Positions 10,594 through 19,707 of a DNA stretch of 64,000 nt are shown piece by piece (the first letter of the stretch is position 1; each line of letters opens with the position of its first letter). Source of the stretch: an uncultured Caulobacteraceae bacterium (GTDB lineage: Bacteria; Pseudomonadota; Alphaproteobacteria; Caulobacterales; Caulobacteraceae). The stretch lies in the NCBI GenBank assembly GCA_903872075.1, contig CAIQJF010000086.1:1-64000 (forward strand). Direction: 5' to 3'. A program made the translations under genes and the position numbers. Below the pieces are notes generated by a model. It had not been told where the DNA came from. It did not search any database and was given only the letters and a program-made list of their open reading frames with translations.

Positions 10594-11484
10594 TTACCCC
10601 GCCAGGCGGTAATCCGAATCCAGCCCCGGCGGGCCGTCGCAGAGAACCTGGCCGGTCTTTACCAGTTCGATGACCTGGGCCAGGACCGAATGGGCGGCGG
10701 GGCCGTAGAGGCGCGGATCCACGGCGGCGTAGATGGTCGGGACCATGGCCTTGATGCGCACATCGCCGGCCGCCAGCCGCTCGAGGATCTGCCGCTCGCG
10801 ATCCTTGCGATGGGCGATGTAGGCGCCGATGAAGGGATCGACCTCGCGGATCGGCGGGCCGTGGGTCGGCCAGACGGTGGAAAAGCCCCGCGCCCGCACG
10901 GTCTCGAGGCTGCGCAGATAATCGCCCATGTCACCGTCCGGCGGGGTGATCACCGTGGTCGACCAGCCCATGATGTGATCGCCCGCGAACAGGGCGTTCT
11001 CTTCCTTCAGGGCATAGCAGATGTGGTTGGAGGTGTGGCCGGGGGTATGGATCGCCTCCAGAGTCCAGCCGGGACCGGAGAACACCTCGCCACCGGCGAC
11101 CGGCTCGTCGGGGACGAATACGTCGTTGCCGGCCTCCAGCACGATCTCGTCCTCGGCATGGGCCGTGGTTACGGCGCGGCCGTAGACGCGGGCGCCGGTG
11201 ATCGCCGCCAGCGGGCGGGCCAGGGGCGAATGATCCAGGTGATGGTGGGTGATGAGGATGTGGCTGACCCGCTCGCCGGGAATGGCCGCCTGGATCGCCG
11301 CCAGATGGTCGGCCAGGTCGGGACCCGGGTCGATCACCGCCACCTCGCCGTGGCCGACGATATAGGTGCCGGTGCCCATGTAGGTGAACGGGCCGGGGTT
11401 CTTCGCCGTGACCCGCCGGATCAGGGGCGAGACTACGTCGCAGCGGCCGTAGTCGATATCGATCTCGCGGACATAGGGGATCAT
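10594..11484 (-). CDS. MBL-fold metallohydrolase, LACTB2-like
   Basis: 296 residues from the ATG starting MIPYVREIDI. The metallo-beta-lactamase signature THHHLDHS, the GHTSNH histidine and the FAGDHIMGWSTTV aspartate motif coordinate two metals. The overall layout, including VITPPDGDMGDYL, is like LACTB2-type hydrolases. Bacterial members are usually of unknown substrate (glyoxalase-II-like thioesterase or nuclease). It follows the DUF442-type gene by 8 bases. In several bacteria a DUF442 domain is fused to an MBL domain (Blh), so a paired function is plausible. Confidence 0.88.
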   Translation of the reverse strand: MIPYVREIDIDYGRCDVVSPLIRRVTAKNPGPFTYMGTGTYIVGHGEVAVIDPGPDLADHLAAIQAAIPGERVSHILITHHHLDHSPLARPLAAITGARVYGRAVTTAHAEDEIVLEAGNDVFVPDEPVAGGEVFSGPGWTLEAIHTPGHTSNHICYALKEENALFAGDHIMGWSTTVITPPDGDMGDYLRSLETVRARGFSTVWPTHGPPIREVDPFIGAYIAHRKDRERQILERLAAGDVRIKAMVPTIYAAVDPRLYGPAAHSVLAQVIELVKTGQVLCDGPPGLDSDYRLAG

Positions 11485-11492
11485 GGGTGCGC

Positions 11493-11894
11493 TCAGCGGA
11501 CCACGGGCGAGAGATCGTAGCCGGCGGCGGCGCCGAGCCGCAGCAGCTCGTCGCTGTCCATGGTCGCCGCCTGGGCGAGAGCCCAGGTCATGATCGAGCG
11601 GGTGCCGGAGCGGCAATAGGCCAGGACCTTGCCCGGCGCGGCGGCCGTGGCCTGCCGCATGGCCTCGATCTGCGCGGCGCCCGGCATGCCCATCACCGGG
11701 GCGTGCACATAGGCGAGGCCCGCGGCGTGGACCGCGGCCTCCATCTCGGCGCTGGTCGGCTGGCCGGGGGCCTCGCCGTCGGGCCGGTTGTTGATGATGA
11801 CGGTGAACCCCTGGGCGGCGGCGGCGGCCACATCGTCTAGGGAAATCTGGGGACTGACTGAGAAACGGTCGGTCACGGTGCGGAATTCAGTCAT
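11493..11894 (-). CDS. TIGR01244/DUF442 family phosphatase-like protein
   Basis: 133 residues. The CX5R-type active-site loop is AYCRSGTRS with Cys94, as in cysteine phosphatases and in the DUF442 domain of Blh. The segment TVIINNRPDGEAP is a family hallmark. Related domains act as sulfurtransferases or phosphatases; which applies here is unclear. It is the first gene of a two-gene unit with the MBL hydrolase. Confidence 0.88.
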   Translation of the reverse strand: MTEFRTVTDRFSVSPQISLDDVAAAAAQGFTVIINNRPDGEAPGQPTSAEMEAAVHAAGLAYVHAPVMGMPGAAQIEAMRQATAAAPGKVLAYCRSGTRSIMTWALAQAATMDSDELLRLGAAAGYDLSPVVR

Positions 11895-11971
11895 GGAAAG
11901 CCCTGATCAGCCGGGCTCGCAGCCCGCGTCCGCATCATCGGCGCCCGCCGGGCGTTTCGCAAGCGATCAGA

Positions 11972-13594
11972 TCAGCCCTGACCGTAGCCGAACCGTTCGA
12001 TCCAGGGCGCGAGATGCGGCAGGGCCGGCGCCAGCTGGTCGGCATAGCGGCGCCACTGCCCGCCGCCGTCATAGAGACCGCGGGCCACCTGGGTGGCGCT
12101 GGGGGTGGCGATCGAGCGCCGCGTGCCGCCCGCGTCGAAGCGGCGCAGGTCCTCGCTCCAGCCCAGGCCGATGAAATCGCAGACCGCCCGCGTCGCGCCA
12201 TCGAAGTCGCCCACCAGGTCCTCGTAGCGGTGGCGGTGGATGCGCAAATCGAAGCGCTGCTCATAAAGCGCCGAGAGGCTCATCACCTGGGCGTAGAACC
12301 GGGCGGACCCCTCCAGCGTGAGGAACTCGAACATCGACGGGTTCACCCGGAAGCGCTGGCGAAAGCAGCTGAGCACCACGTCGCGGGGATCGCGCACCGC
12401 AAAGAGGATGCGGGCCTCCGGGAACAGCTTGGCGATCAGAGGCAGTTTGATGGAATTGAGCGGCAGCTTGTCGATGAAGATCCGCCCGGCCGGATCGCCG
12501 CCGAGCTCGCGCACCCGGGCCCAGTAGAGCGCGCGGTGACGTTCGGCGTCCGCCTCGGAGATCGCGGCCAGACGGTCGAGGGTCGCGGGGCCGCGCATGA
12601 ATTCCATGGTGGCGTCGGTAAGGGTCTCGCGCTCCTCGGAGGCGCTGACGCGGGGCGAGGTGGTCAGGACGCGTTCCAGCAGGGTGGTCCCCGATCGCGG
12701 GAATCCGAGCAGGAAGACATGGGCGGCGGGATCGTCGGAGGTCGGTCGGGCCGGCGCGCCACGCCAGGCCTCGGGCGGCGCTGTCTCAAAATAGCGGGCG
12801 ACCCAGGTCAGCATGGCCGGCACGGTCTGCACGCCGGGGCCGGCGAAGCGAGGGGCGTAGAAGGCGCGAAGGGCGGCGTTGGCTGCCGTGAAGCGCGCGA
12901 AGGCGTCGGCAGGACGGCCAAGTCGTTCGAGGGCGTCCCCGAGCTGGCCCTGGGCCTGCGCCTGGTCGATGGGCGAGAGGGTCGCGTCGCTGAGCAGGGT
13001 CAGCAGCCGCAGTCGGGCTGCGTCGGGGGCGCCTTCGGCCGTCTCGGCGGCGGCGAGCGCCAGGGCGGCGGTCGGATGGCGCGGCTGCATGGCCAGCGCG
13101 CGCTCGGCCAGGGACCGCGCCGTGGGCCAGTCGGCCGCCCGCGCCGCCAGGGCCGCCAGCCGGGCCACCGGGGTCGGATCGCGGGGCTCGATGCGCGCGG
13201 CGGCCTCGAAACTGGCGCGAGCGTCGTCGAGCTCGCCGACGTCTTCGGAGACCCAGCCGCGGTTGAAATGGGCCGGGCCGAAATCGGGATTGACCGCCAG
13301 CGCGGCCGCGAAAGCCTCGAGGGCCTCGAAGGGCCGCTGAAGATTGGCCAGGCACAGGCCCAGGGCGTTGAGGGTCGGCACGTCGGCCGGGGCGAGAACG
13401 CGGGCGCGCTGAAGATCGGCGAGCGCGGCGTCCAGGCGCCCGGCGGTCTCGGCGCGCCAGGCCCGGAGGTTCAGGAACAGGGGATGCTCCTCGCCCCGCG
13501 CGAGAGCGGCCTCCGCCAGATCCACCGCGCGCTCGATGGTCTGGGCGCGCAGGGCGTCCATGACCGGCCCGAGGGCGGGCGGCGCGGCCGTCAT
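11972..13594 (-). CDS. TPR-containing sulfotransferase
   Basis: 540 residues from the ATG beginning MTAAPPALG. Residues about 20-240 are TPR-like helical repeats (for example LNALGLCLANLQRPFEALEA, then FNRGWVSEDVGELDDA). The C-terminal half is a Sulfotransfer_3-type domain: the 5'-phosphosulfate loop FPRSGTTLLE near residue 300 and the 3'-phosphate loop FAVRDPRDVVLSCF near 405. Such enzymes move sulfate from PAPS to an alcohol or phenol. No signal peptide is seen, so it is cytoplasmic. It shares its whole architecture and many segments with the gene at 22476-24101. It lies 10 bases after the DUF1295 gene. Confidence 0.87.
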   Translation of the reverse strand: MTAAPPALGPVMDALRAQTIERAVDLAEAALARGEEHPLFLNLRAWRAETAGRLDAALADLQRARVLAPADVPTLNALGLCLANLQRPFEALEAFAAALAVNPDFGPAHFNRGWVSEDVGELDDARASFEAAARIEPRDPTPVARLAALAARAADWPTARSLAERALAMQPRHPTAALALAAAETAEGAPDAARLRLLTLLSDATLSPIDQAQAQGQLGDALERLGRPADAFARFTAANAALRAFYAPRFAGPGVQTVPAMLTWVARYFETAPPEAWRGAPARPTSDDPAAHVFLLGFPRSGTTLLERVLTTSPRVSASEERETLTDATMEFMRGPATLDRLAAISEADAERHRALYWARVRELGGDPAGRIFIDKLPLNSIKLPLIAKLFPEARILFAVRDPRDVVLSCFRQRFRVNPSMFEFLTLEGSARFYAQVMSLSALYEQRFDLRIHRHRYEDLVGDFDGATRAVCDFIGLGWSEDLRRFDAGGTRRSIATPSATQVARGLYDGGGQWRRYADQLAPALPHLAPWIERFGYGQG

Positions 13595-13604
13595 GGCGAT
13601 GGTC

Positions 13605-14408
13605 TCAGGCCTTCTTGGGCGGCAGGGGAATGAAGCCCGAGGTCCGTTGGACATAGGCTTCGTACTCCGGCCGCTTGCGCCGCATCCGCCCTTCAACGGT
13701 GGGCACCCCACTCCACTTGGTCAGCAGGGTGGTGATCAGGATCGGCCCCGGCATCGACCAGATGGCGACATCGAAACCCGCGTCCACACAGATCACCCAC
13801 AAGCCCCACCAGACGCAGGCGTCGCCGAAATAGTTGGGATGGCGCGTGTAGCGCCACAGGCCGCTCTGCAGAACCTTGCCGGCGTTGGCCGGATTGGCCT
13901 TGAAGGCCACCAGTTGGAAGTCGCCGATGCTCTCGAACAGGATACCGAAGACAGCCAGGGCGATTCCCGCCCAGGCCACCGGTCCGAGGTGCTGCGACTC
14001 GCCTAGCTGACCGACCTGCACCGGCAGGCTGACGATCATCTGGAGCGGCAGTTGCAGGGCGAAGACCAGCAGCAGCGAGGCCTTGGCGTAACCCCACCCG
14101 CGTTCCTTCTGGGCCAGGGCCATCATGGTGGCGTAGCGACGGTCCGGCCCGTGCCTGCGCCAGCGCCACAGCAGATAGGACCCCAGACGCACGCCCCAGA
14201 CCGAGCACAGGACGGTCAACGCAAGGGCGTGCGGGCCGACGCCGCCCACGAACAGGAAGCTGGCCCAGGCGTTGACCACCATCCCCAAACCCCACCAGCT
14301 GTCGATGAAGGACGGGTCCCGGGTGGCCAGATTCACCAGCCACAACAGGACGAACAGCACGGTGGAGATGGCCAGATTCTGAAGCAGCAGCTGGGCGTAG
14401 TCGGGCAT
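13605..14408 (-). CDS. DUF1295 / steroid 5-alpha-reductase-like membrane protein
   Basis: 267 residues, with about six or seven membrane segments starting at residue 10. The C-terminal part carries the isoprenylcysteine-methyltransferase/5-alpha-reductase-like motif GLWRYTRHPNYFGDACVWWG and ends RPEYEAYVQRTSGFIPLPPKK, both hallmarks of DUF1295. Family members are thought to be NADPH-dependent lipid reductases or methyltransferases of the membrane; the substrate is unknown. It sits 10 bases after an SDR gene, so the pair may act on one lipophilic substrate. Confidence 0.88.
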   Translation of the reverse strand: MPDYAQLLLQNLAISTVLFVLLWLVNLATRDPSFIDSWWGLGMVVNAWASFLFVGGVGPHALALTVLCSVWGVRLGSYLLWRWRRHGPDRRYATMMALAQKERGWGYAKASLLLVFALQLPLQMIVSLPVQVGQLGESQHLGPVAWAGIALAVFGILFESIGDFQLVAFKANPANAGKVLQSGLWRYTRHPNYFGDACVWWGLWVICVDAGFDVAIWSMPGPILITTLLTKWSGVPTVEGRMRRKRPEYEAYVQRTSGFIPLPPKKA

Positions 14409-14418
14409 GGGAACTTTC

Positions 14419-15177
14419 TCAGCGGCCGGTGGAGATCGTGGCGGCGGACAGCATGCGCGCCATGCCGCGTTCCAGGGCCTTCGGGTCTCGGGCCAGGGAG
14501 GCGCGAACCTCAATGGCCATATAGTCGGTATCGACCTCGTCGACACCGCGTTTGATCGCATTCAGCCCAGCGGCGGCGATGTCCTCGGGGCGCTCCTTGC
14601 GGCCGGCCACATGGGCGGCCATGCGCGTATCCACAGACCCCACGATCAGGGCCGTGACCTGCGTCCCCTGGCCGGCCAGTTCGGCGCGGATGCAGGTGGT
14701 CGCGGCCCGGCCGGCGAACTTCGAAGGGCTGTAGCCCCCCATGGCCGGAACGGCGACAAGGCCGCCCGACGACAGCACGTTGACGATCGCCCCGCCGCCG
14801 TTGGACGCCAGGATGGGGGCGAAGGCCCGCGCCATGCCCACCGGGCCGAAATAGTTGACCTCCATCTCCTCGCGGGCGGCGTCGAGGCTGTCCGCGCCGA
14901 TCAGCCGCTGATTGAGGAAGGCGCCGGCGTTGTTCACCAGGATGGAGGCATCTCCGCACCGCGCCGCGGCCGCGGCGATCTGCTCGGGCCGGGTCACATC
15001 GAGGCGCAGGGGAACCGCGCGGCCCGGCTCCTCGGCGGCCAGGTGCGCGGCGGCGTCAGGATCGCGCGAGCCGACCCAGACCCTGGCGGCGCCGGCCGCG
15101 AGCAGGGCCCGTACGAAGGCCTCGCCGATCCCGCGATTGCCGCCGGTCACCACGGCGACGCTGTCTTCGATCTTCAT
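14419..15177 (-). CDS. SDR-family NAD(P)-dependent oxidoreductase
   Basis: 252 residues, classical short-chain dehydrogenase. The dinucleotide motif TGGNRGIG (residues 11-18), NNAG, a serine in LSSGG and the catalytic YSPSKFA are present. The substrate is not predictable. The order SDR then DUF1295 then TPR-sulfotransferase with 10-base gaps suggests one transcript. Confidence 0.9.
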   Translation of the reverse strand: MKIEDSVAVVTGGNRGIGEAFVRALLAAGAARVWVGSRDPDAAAHLAAEEPGRAVPLRLDVTRPEQIAAAAARCGDASILVNNAGAFLNQRLIGADSLDAAREEMEVNYFGPVGMARAFAPILASNGGGAIVNVLSSGGLVAVPAMGGYSPSKFAGRAATTCIRAELAGQGTQVTALIVGSVDTRMAAHVAGRKERPEDIAAAGLNAIKRGVDEVDTDYMAIEVRASLARDPKALERGMARMLSAATISTGR

Positions 15178-15204
15178 GCGCGCGCCGTCTTCTCTTTCCA
15201 GATG

Positions 15205-15633
15205 CTAGATGGCCGGCCGGTCCGACAGGGCCAGGACCCAGGCGCTCGGCGCCCCGCCCGCCTGCTGGGCCTCCATGACCCCCACGTCCACATAGTCACG
15301 CCAGCCGACGATCAGATCACCGTCGAAGTCCAATACGCCGGCATAGGGCGCCCGGACCACCGCCCCGTCGGCGGCGACATATTCATCGACACCTTCCACG
15401 AACAACCGGTCGCCGGTCTCCGCGAAGTCGAACAGCCGCCAGTTCACCGAGGTGATGCGCGCCTTGAACCCTTCGAGGAAGCGTCGCGCCTTGGCCTTGC
15501 CCCGCGCGGGCGGAGCCACGGCGGCGGCGTAATGCCAGACAATATCCTCGTGCATGTGGGTCAGGGCGCCGTCGATATCCCCCGCCGTCCAGGCGGCGAT
15601 GACGCTCTTGAGCACCTCGAGTTTACGGCTCAT
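15205..15633 (-). CDS. SnoaL-like / NTF2-fold protein
   Basis: 142 residues from the ATG starting MSRKLEV. The pattern LKSVIAAWTAGDIDGALTHMHEDIVWHY, followed by a mixed beta sheet (WRLFDFAETGDRLFVEGVDEY), is that of the cone-shaped SnoaL/limonene-epoxide-hydrolase superfamily. Members are isomerases, cyclases, hydrolases or binding proteins. It lies 27 bases upstream of the SDR gene on the same strand. Confidence 0.82.
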   Translation of the reverse strand: MSRKLEVLKSVIAAWTAGDIDGALTHMHEDIVWHYAAAVAPPARGKAKARRFLEGFKARITSVNWRLFDFAETGDRLFVEGVDEYVAADGAVVRAPYAGVLDFDGDLIVGWRDYVDVGVMEAQQAGGAPSAWVLALSDRPAI

Positions 15634-15733
15634 GGACGGACGGGTCTCCAGGGCGCGACGGTGAGCCTGCGCGGGGAGGCACAAAACACGGAAACCGCGG
15701 CGATGTCAGCAGGACGGCGCGCGCCCGCGGCAT

Positions 15734-16267
15734 TCAGTTGTCGCGATGCACCCGGATGGAACTCTCTCCAGCCAGCTTCAGCATGAAGCTGCCGAGCGCC
15801 GCGCGCCGGATGACGGCCTTCTGGCCGGCCTTCGGCGACGCATCCAGCGGCTCGCTGTCGATCTGCCGCCAGACCGCGCCGTCGTCGAGCACAACGACCC
15901 ATTTGCCGGCATTGTTACGCTCCGCGTGCGACACCGTGACGGCGATATGGTCGTTCTCCTCGACCTTCTCACCCCGGTCGAACATCGACAGCGAGGGAAG
16001 GGAGAGACCAAAGGCCTGACGGCGGACCGTCCGGCGCTGCTCGCGATCGATGGTGATGAGGTCGCCGGTCTGATCCGCCTGGGCCAGGGTTCCCACGGCC
16101 TTATCGAAACAGGCGAGGCGCTGGGTGTTGTCGGCGACCGCCCGGCAATCGAGCACCTCCTGCATAACCGGAGCCCGTTTGGGCGATTCCACCGCCTGGG
16201 CGGCAAAGGCGGAAAAAATCACCGCCAGACCGCAAACTTTCGCGAATTCAATCCCTTTGGCGCGCAC
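15734..16267 (-). CDS. Exported protein of unknown function
   Basis: 177 residues from a GTG with GGAG 7 bases upstream. A signal peptide (residues 1-21, ending FAAQA) predicts export. The mature part starts with a paired-cysteine segment, CRAVADNTQRLACFDKAVG, seen in various small periplasmic proteins. The rest is predicted beta-rich (VVVLDDGAVWRQID) with a basic end. I do not recognise a function. It is divergent from the TonB receptor gene. Confidence 0.75.
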   Translation of the reverse strand: MRAKGIEFAKVCGLAVIFSAFAAQAVESPKRAPVMQEVLDCRAVADNTQRLACFDKAVGTLAQADQTGDLITIDREQRRTVRRQAFGLSLPSLSMFDRGEKVEENDHIAVTVSHAERNNAGKWVVVLDDGAVWRQIDSEPLDASPKAGQKAVIRRAALGSFMLKLAGESSIRVHRDN

Positions 16268-16499
16268 CGTGGTTCTCCGTCTCAACGTTTGCTGGCCCGT
16301 GATTAGACTCACCCGCCTCTCGCCACGCAATCTGTGACCGTAAAGTAACAGGGGCGCCACGAATGGGTTACGGCGACGTAATGATCGTTGACCGCCTCGC
16401 GCGAGCGACCCTAACTGATGGGAACCGGGGGGTTTTCACCGGGATTCATTCACGCTCACGGCCCATCGCCCCATCCCAGGACGGCGATTCGGCCTGTTC

Positions 16500-16505
16500 G
16501 GAGGA
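16500..16505 (+). promoter_or_regulatory. Ribosome-binding site that favours a TTG start for the TonB receptor
   Basis: GGAGGA lies 7 bases before TTG at 16513 and 13 bases before the in-frame ATG at 16519. The spacing favours TTG; the protein differs by two residues only. The 245-base leader from 16268 holds no gene and no clear sigma-70 promoter that I can assign. Confidence 0.6.
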
Positions 16506-16512
16506 CTAACAT

Positions 16513-19500
16513 TTGACCATGTCGACCACACGCGCCAGGCTGCTGGCGTCGTCCATGATTACCGGGGCCGCCTTCGCGGCCGCCTCCACGACCGGAGCCT
16601 ATGCGGCCAACGCCACGGCCGATGCCGCCGCCGCCGCCCCGGTCGTGCAGGAACTGGTTGTCACCGGATCGCGCATTCCGCAACCGAACCTGACCAGCGT
16701 CAGCCCGCTGACGACGGTCACCAGCGCCGAAGTCCGGCTCACCGGCACCTCGAACGTCGAATCGCTTCTGAACAACCTGCCCGCCGCCTTCGCCTCCCAG
16801 TCGGGCGAAGTCTCCAACGGCTCGAACGGCACGGCCCAGGCCGACCTTCGTAACCTCGGCTCCAGCCGCACCCTGGTGCTGGTCGACGGCAAGCGCATGA
16901 TGCCCGGCGACCCCGGCAGCGTCGTTCCCGACCTGAACAACATCCCGGCCGCCCTCGTCGACCGCGTCGACGTGGTCACCGGCGGCGCCTCGGCCGTGTA
17001 CGGCTCCGACGCCGTGGCCGGCGTGGTGAACTTCATCCTGAAGAAGAACTTCGAAGGCATTCAGGTCGACTACCAGTACAGCTTCGAGAACCATCAGCAG
17101 GGCAACAAGGACGCCCTTGGCTTCCTGACCGCCTTCAAGACGCCGATCCCGCACGACGTCGGCGCGGACGGCGGCAAGCACAGCGTGTCGATCATCCTCG
17201 GCGCCTCGTCGCCGGACGACAAAGGCAACGTCACCGCCTACCTGACCTATCGCCACAGCGACCCGATCCTGCAGAAGGCCCGTGACTTCGCCGGCTGCGG
17301 CATCGCGACCGTCAACAACAACACGCACATCTGCGTGGGTTCGTCGAACAGCGCCTACGGCCGCTTCGACTCCACGGCCGCCAACCCCGACGCGCCGGTG
17401 CCGAAGTTGAAGAAGCAGAACCTGGCCGACAATCCGGACGGCTCGAAGACCTTCGTGCCCTACACCAGCGCCCTGGCCTATAACTTCAACCCGCTGAACT
17501 ACATCCAGCGGGAAGACGAGCAGTACACCGCCGGTTTCTTCGCCCACTATGAAATCAACAAGATGGCGGAAGTCTATTCCGACTTCATGTTCATGGACGA
17601 CCAGACCAACGCCCAGATCGCCCCGTCCGGCCTGTTCCGGAACTCGGGTCCGAACCTGGCCACCGGCTACACCATCAACTGTAATAACCCGCTGATGGGC
17701 ACCACCCCCGACTTCCACGGCCTGACCCAGGCCCAGGAACTGGGGTGCACCAATCCCGTCCCCGGCGCCACCGGCGGCCAGTACGTCCAACTGCAGTCCA
17801 TCGGCTACCGCTTCGCCGCCGTGCCGCGCGTCTCCGACATCAACCACACCGACTACAAGATCGATGTGGGCCTGAAGGGCGACCTGGGCAGCGGCTGGTC
17901 CTACGACGCCTTCCTGCAGCTCGGCGTGGCGCGTCTCAACACGCACATCACCGGCTACGGTTCGGTCAACAAGATCGCCAACGCCCTGAACGTGGTCTAC
18001 GGCTCCGACGGCAAGACCCCGGTCTGCGTCAACGGCGGCAGCGCCTGCGTTCCGCTGGACATCTTTGCGGCCCAGAGCGCCAACATCAGCCAGGCGGCCT
18101 ATAACTACGTCCTGGCCAGCGCGTTCACCGCCGGTGAGACCACCCAGCAGATCGCCAGCGTCAACCTGACCGGCGACCTCGGCCGCTACGGCGTCAAGAG
18201 CCCCTGGGCCGATGAAGGCGTGGGCGTCAACTTCGGCGCGGAATATCGCCGTGACTTCCTGAAGCAGAACTTCGACGTCGAACAGCAGCAGGGCGACCTG
18301 TCGGGCGGCGGCGGTCAGGCTCTGGACGTCCGGGGTGCGACCAACGTGAAGGAAATCTTCATGGAAGCCCGGGTCCCGCTGGCTCATAACCAGCCCTTCA
18401 TCAAGGACCTGACCCTCGACACAGGCTACCGCTTCTCGCACTACAGCCTCGCCGGCGACACCAACACCTACAAGTTCGGCCTGGAATACCGGCCGATCGA
18501 CGACGTGCTGATCCGCGCCAGCTTCAACCACGCGGTTCGCGCGCCGAACGTTCAGGACCTCTACGCCCCGAACGTCGCCGGTCTCACCACCTATCAGGAC
18601 CCCTGCGGCCTGGACGATAAGAACCACGTGGCCGCCAGCCTCGCCGCCTGCCAGAACACCGGCATGACGGCCGCCCAGTACGGGGTGACCAACAACTGCC
18701 CCTCCAACCAGTGCTCGGCTCTGTTCGGCGGCGGCGCCATCTCCGGTCTGAAGCCGGAAGACGCCGACACCTACACCGTCGGCGCCGTCTATCAGCCCAG
18801 CTGGCTGCACGGGTTCAGCATGTCGATCGACTATTTCGACATCAAGGTGAACAACGTGATCTCCGCCGGCGTGGCTTCGCCGTCGACGATCATCAACGAC
18901 TGTCTGTCCAACGCCGCCAGCGCGTTCTGTAAGCTGATCCATCGTGACCCGACCACGGGCGGTCTGAACACCGCCCAGGGCTATGTGCTTCAGACGCAGG
19001 CCAACGCCGGCTTCATCGCCACCGACGGTATCGACTTCTCGGCCAACTACCGGTTCACCCTCCCGAACTGGTACAAGGGCGAAAGCCTCGGCTCGCTGGC
19101 CGTCGCGTTCGTGGGCACCTGGACCGATCACCTGACGGCTCAGCCCAGCCCCGGTGGCGGCACCTACGACTGCGCCGGCCTCTATGGCGCGGCCTGCTCG
19201 AACCAGTTCGGTTCGCCGGTGACGCCGCACTTCAAGGCCGAGACCCGCTTCACCTGGGTCACCCCCTGGAAGCTCACGGCCTCTCTGAACTGGCGCTACC
19301 TGGGCCCCGTCACCCTGGACTACCTCTCCTCGAACCCGCTGCTCAACAACCTGTCCTCGGACTCGGTTGAAGGCCGCCTCCATGCCTACAACTACTTCGA
19401 TCTGGCCTTCACCTATAAGGTCAAGGACGGTCTGGTGCTGCGCGCCGGTGTGAACAACCTGTTCGACATCGACCCGCCCGTCATCGACGGCAACAACATC

Positions 19501-19599
19501 GGTATCGCCGGCCCGCCCTACGGCAACGGCAACACCTTCCCCGGTGTTTACGACTCCCTGGGCCGCAAGATCTTCGTGGGTCTGACCGCGAACTTCTAA
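16513..19599 (+). CDS. TonB-dependent outer-membrane receptor
   Basis: 1028 residues. A signal peptide of about 35 residues (ending AYAANA) is followed by a TonB-box-like QELVVTGSRI, a plug domain (about 45-175, with LRNLGSSRTLVLVDGKR and GGASAVYGSDAVAGVVNF) and a beta barrel ending in Phe (LTANF), as outer-membrane insertion requires. The barrel has 14 cysteines in seven close pairs, mostly in regions that look like surface loops. There is no N-terminal FecA-type signalling domain. These receptors import large ligands such as glycans, peptides or chelates. It is followed by a strong terminator and then by the oxygenase/sulfotransferase cluster, whose product or substrate might be its ligand (inference). 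Confidence 0.95.
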   Translation: MTMSTTRARLLASSMITGAAFAAASTTGAYAANATADAAAAAPVVQELVVTGSRIPQPNLTSVSPLTTVTSAEVRLTGTSNVESLLNNLPAAFASQSGEVSNGSNGTAQADLRNLGSSRTLVLVDGKRMMPGDPGSVVPDLNNIPAALVDRVDVVTGGASAVYGSDAVAGVVNFILKKNFEGIQVDYQYSFENHQQGNKDALGFLTAFKTPIPHDVGADGGKHSVSIILGASSPDDKGNVTAYLTYRHSDPILQKARDFAGCGIATVNNNTHICVGSSNSAYGRFDSTAANPDAPVPKLKKQNLADNPDGSKTFVPYTSALAYNFNPLNYIQREDEQYTAGFFAHYEINKMAEVYSDFMFMDDQTNAQIAPSGLFRNSGPNLATGYTINCNNPLMGTTPDFHGLTQAQELGCTNPVPGATGGQYVQLQSIGYRFAAVPRVSDINHTDYKIDVGLKGDLGSGWSYDAFLQLGVARLNTHITGYGSVNKIANALNVVYGSDGKTPVCVNGGSACVPLDIFAAQSANISQAAYNYVLASAFTAGETTQQIASVNLTGDLGRYGVKSPWADEGVGVNFGAEYRRDFLKQNFDVEQQQGDLSGGGGQALDVRGATNVKEIFMEARVPLAHNQPFIKDLTLDTGYRFSHYSLAGDTNTYKFGLEYRPIDDVLIRASFNHAVRAPNVQDLYAPNVAGLTTYQDPCGLDDKNHVAASLAACQNTGMTAAQYGVTNNCPSNQCSALFGGGAISGLKPEDADTYTVGAVYQPSWLHGFSMSIDYFDIKVNNVISAGVASPSTIINDCLSNAASAFCKLIHRDPTTGGLNTAQGYVLQTQANAGFIATDGIDFSANYRFTLPNWYKGESLGSLAVAFVGTWTDHLTAQPSPGGGTYDCAGLYGAACSNQFGSPVTPHFKAETRFTWVTPWKLTASLNWRYLGPVTLDYLSSNPLLNNLSSDSVEGRLHAYNYFDLAFTYKVKDGLVLRAGVNNLFDIDPPVIDGNNIGIAGPPYGNGNTFPGVYDSLGRKIFVGLTANF

Positions 19600-19627
19600 G
19601 CCAAAGGCGCAAGCCAAAAACAAATCG

Positions 19628-19659
19628 GGCGGCGGAGTGAAAACTCCGCCGCCTTTTTT
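19628..19659 (+). terminator. Rho-independent terminator after the TonB receptor gene
   Basis: Perfect 10-base stem GGCGGCGGAG / CTCCGCCGCC with loop TGAAAA and six T. It lies 28 bases after the stop and separates the receptor transcript from the downstream genes. Confidence 0.95.
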
Positions 19660-19707
19660 ATTGATCCGAACAGCGACGCCGACGGCGTGCTGGATCGCTG
19701 GCCGAGC

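Noticed and set aside
12014-13633. 539-codon open frame opposite the TPR-sulfotransferase
   Set aside because: Same GC-bias effect; Gly/Arg-rich, no recognisable fold.
16456-19623. 1055-codon open frame on the minus strand opposite the TonB receptor
   Set aside because: It mirrors the receptor gene exactly, has low-complexity Gly/Val/Asp-rich sequence with no domain, and is explained by GC-biased codons leaving few stops on the other strand.
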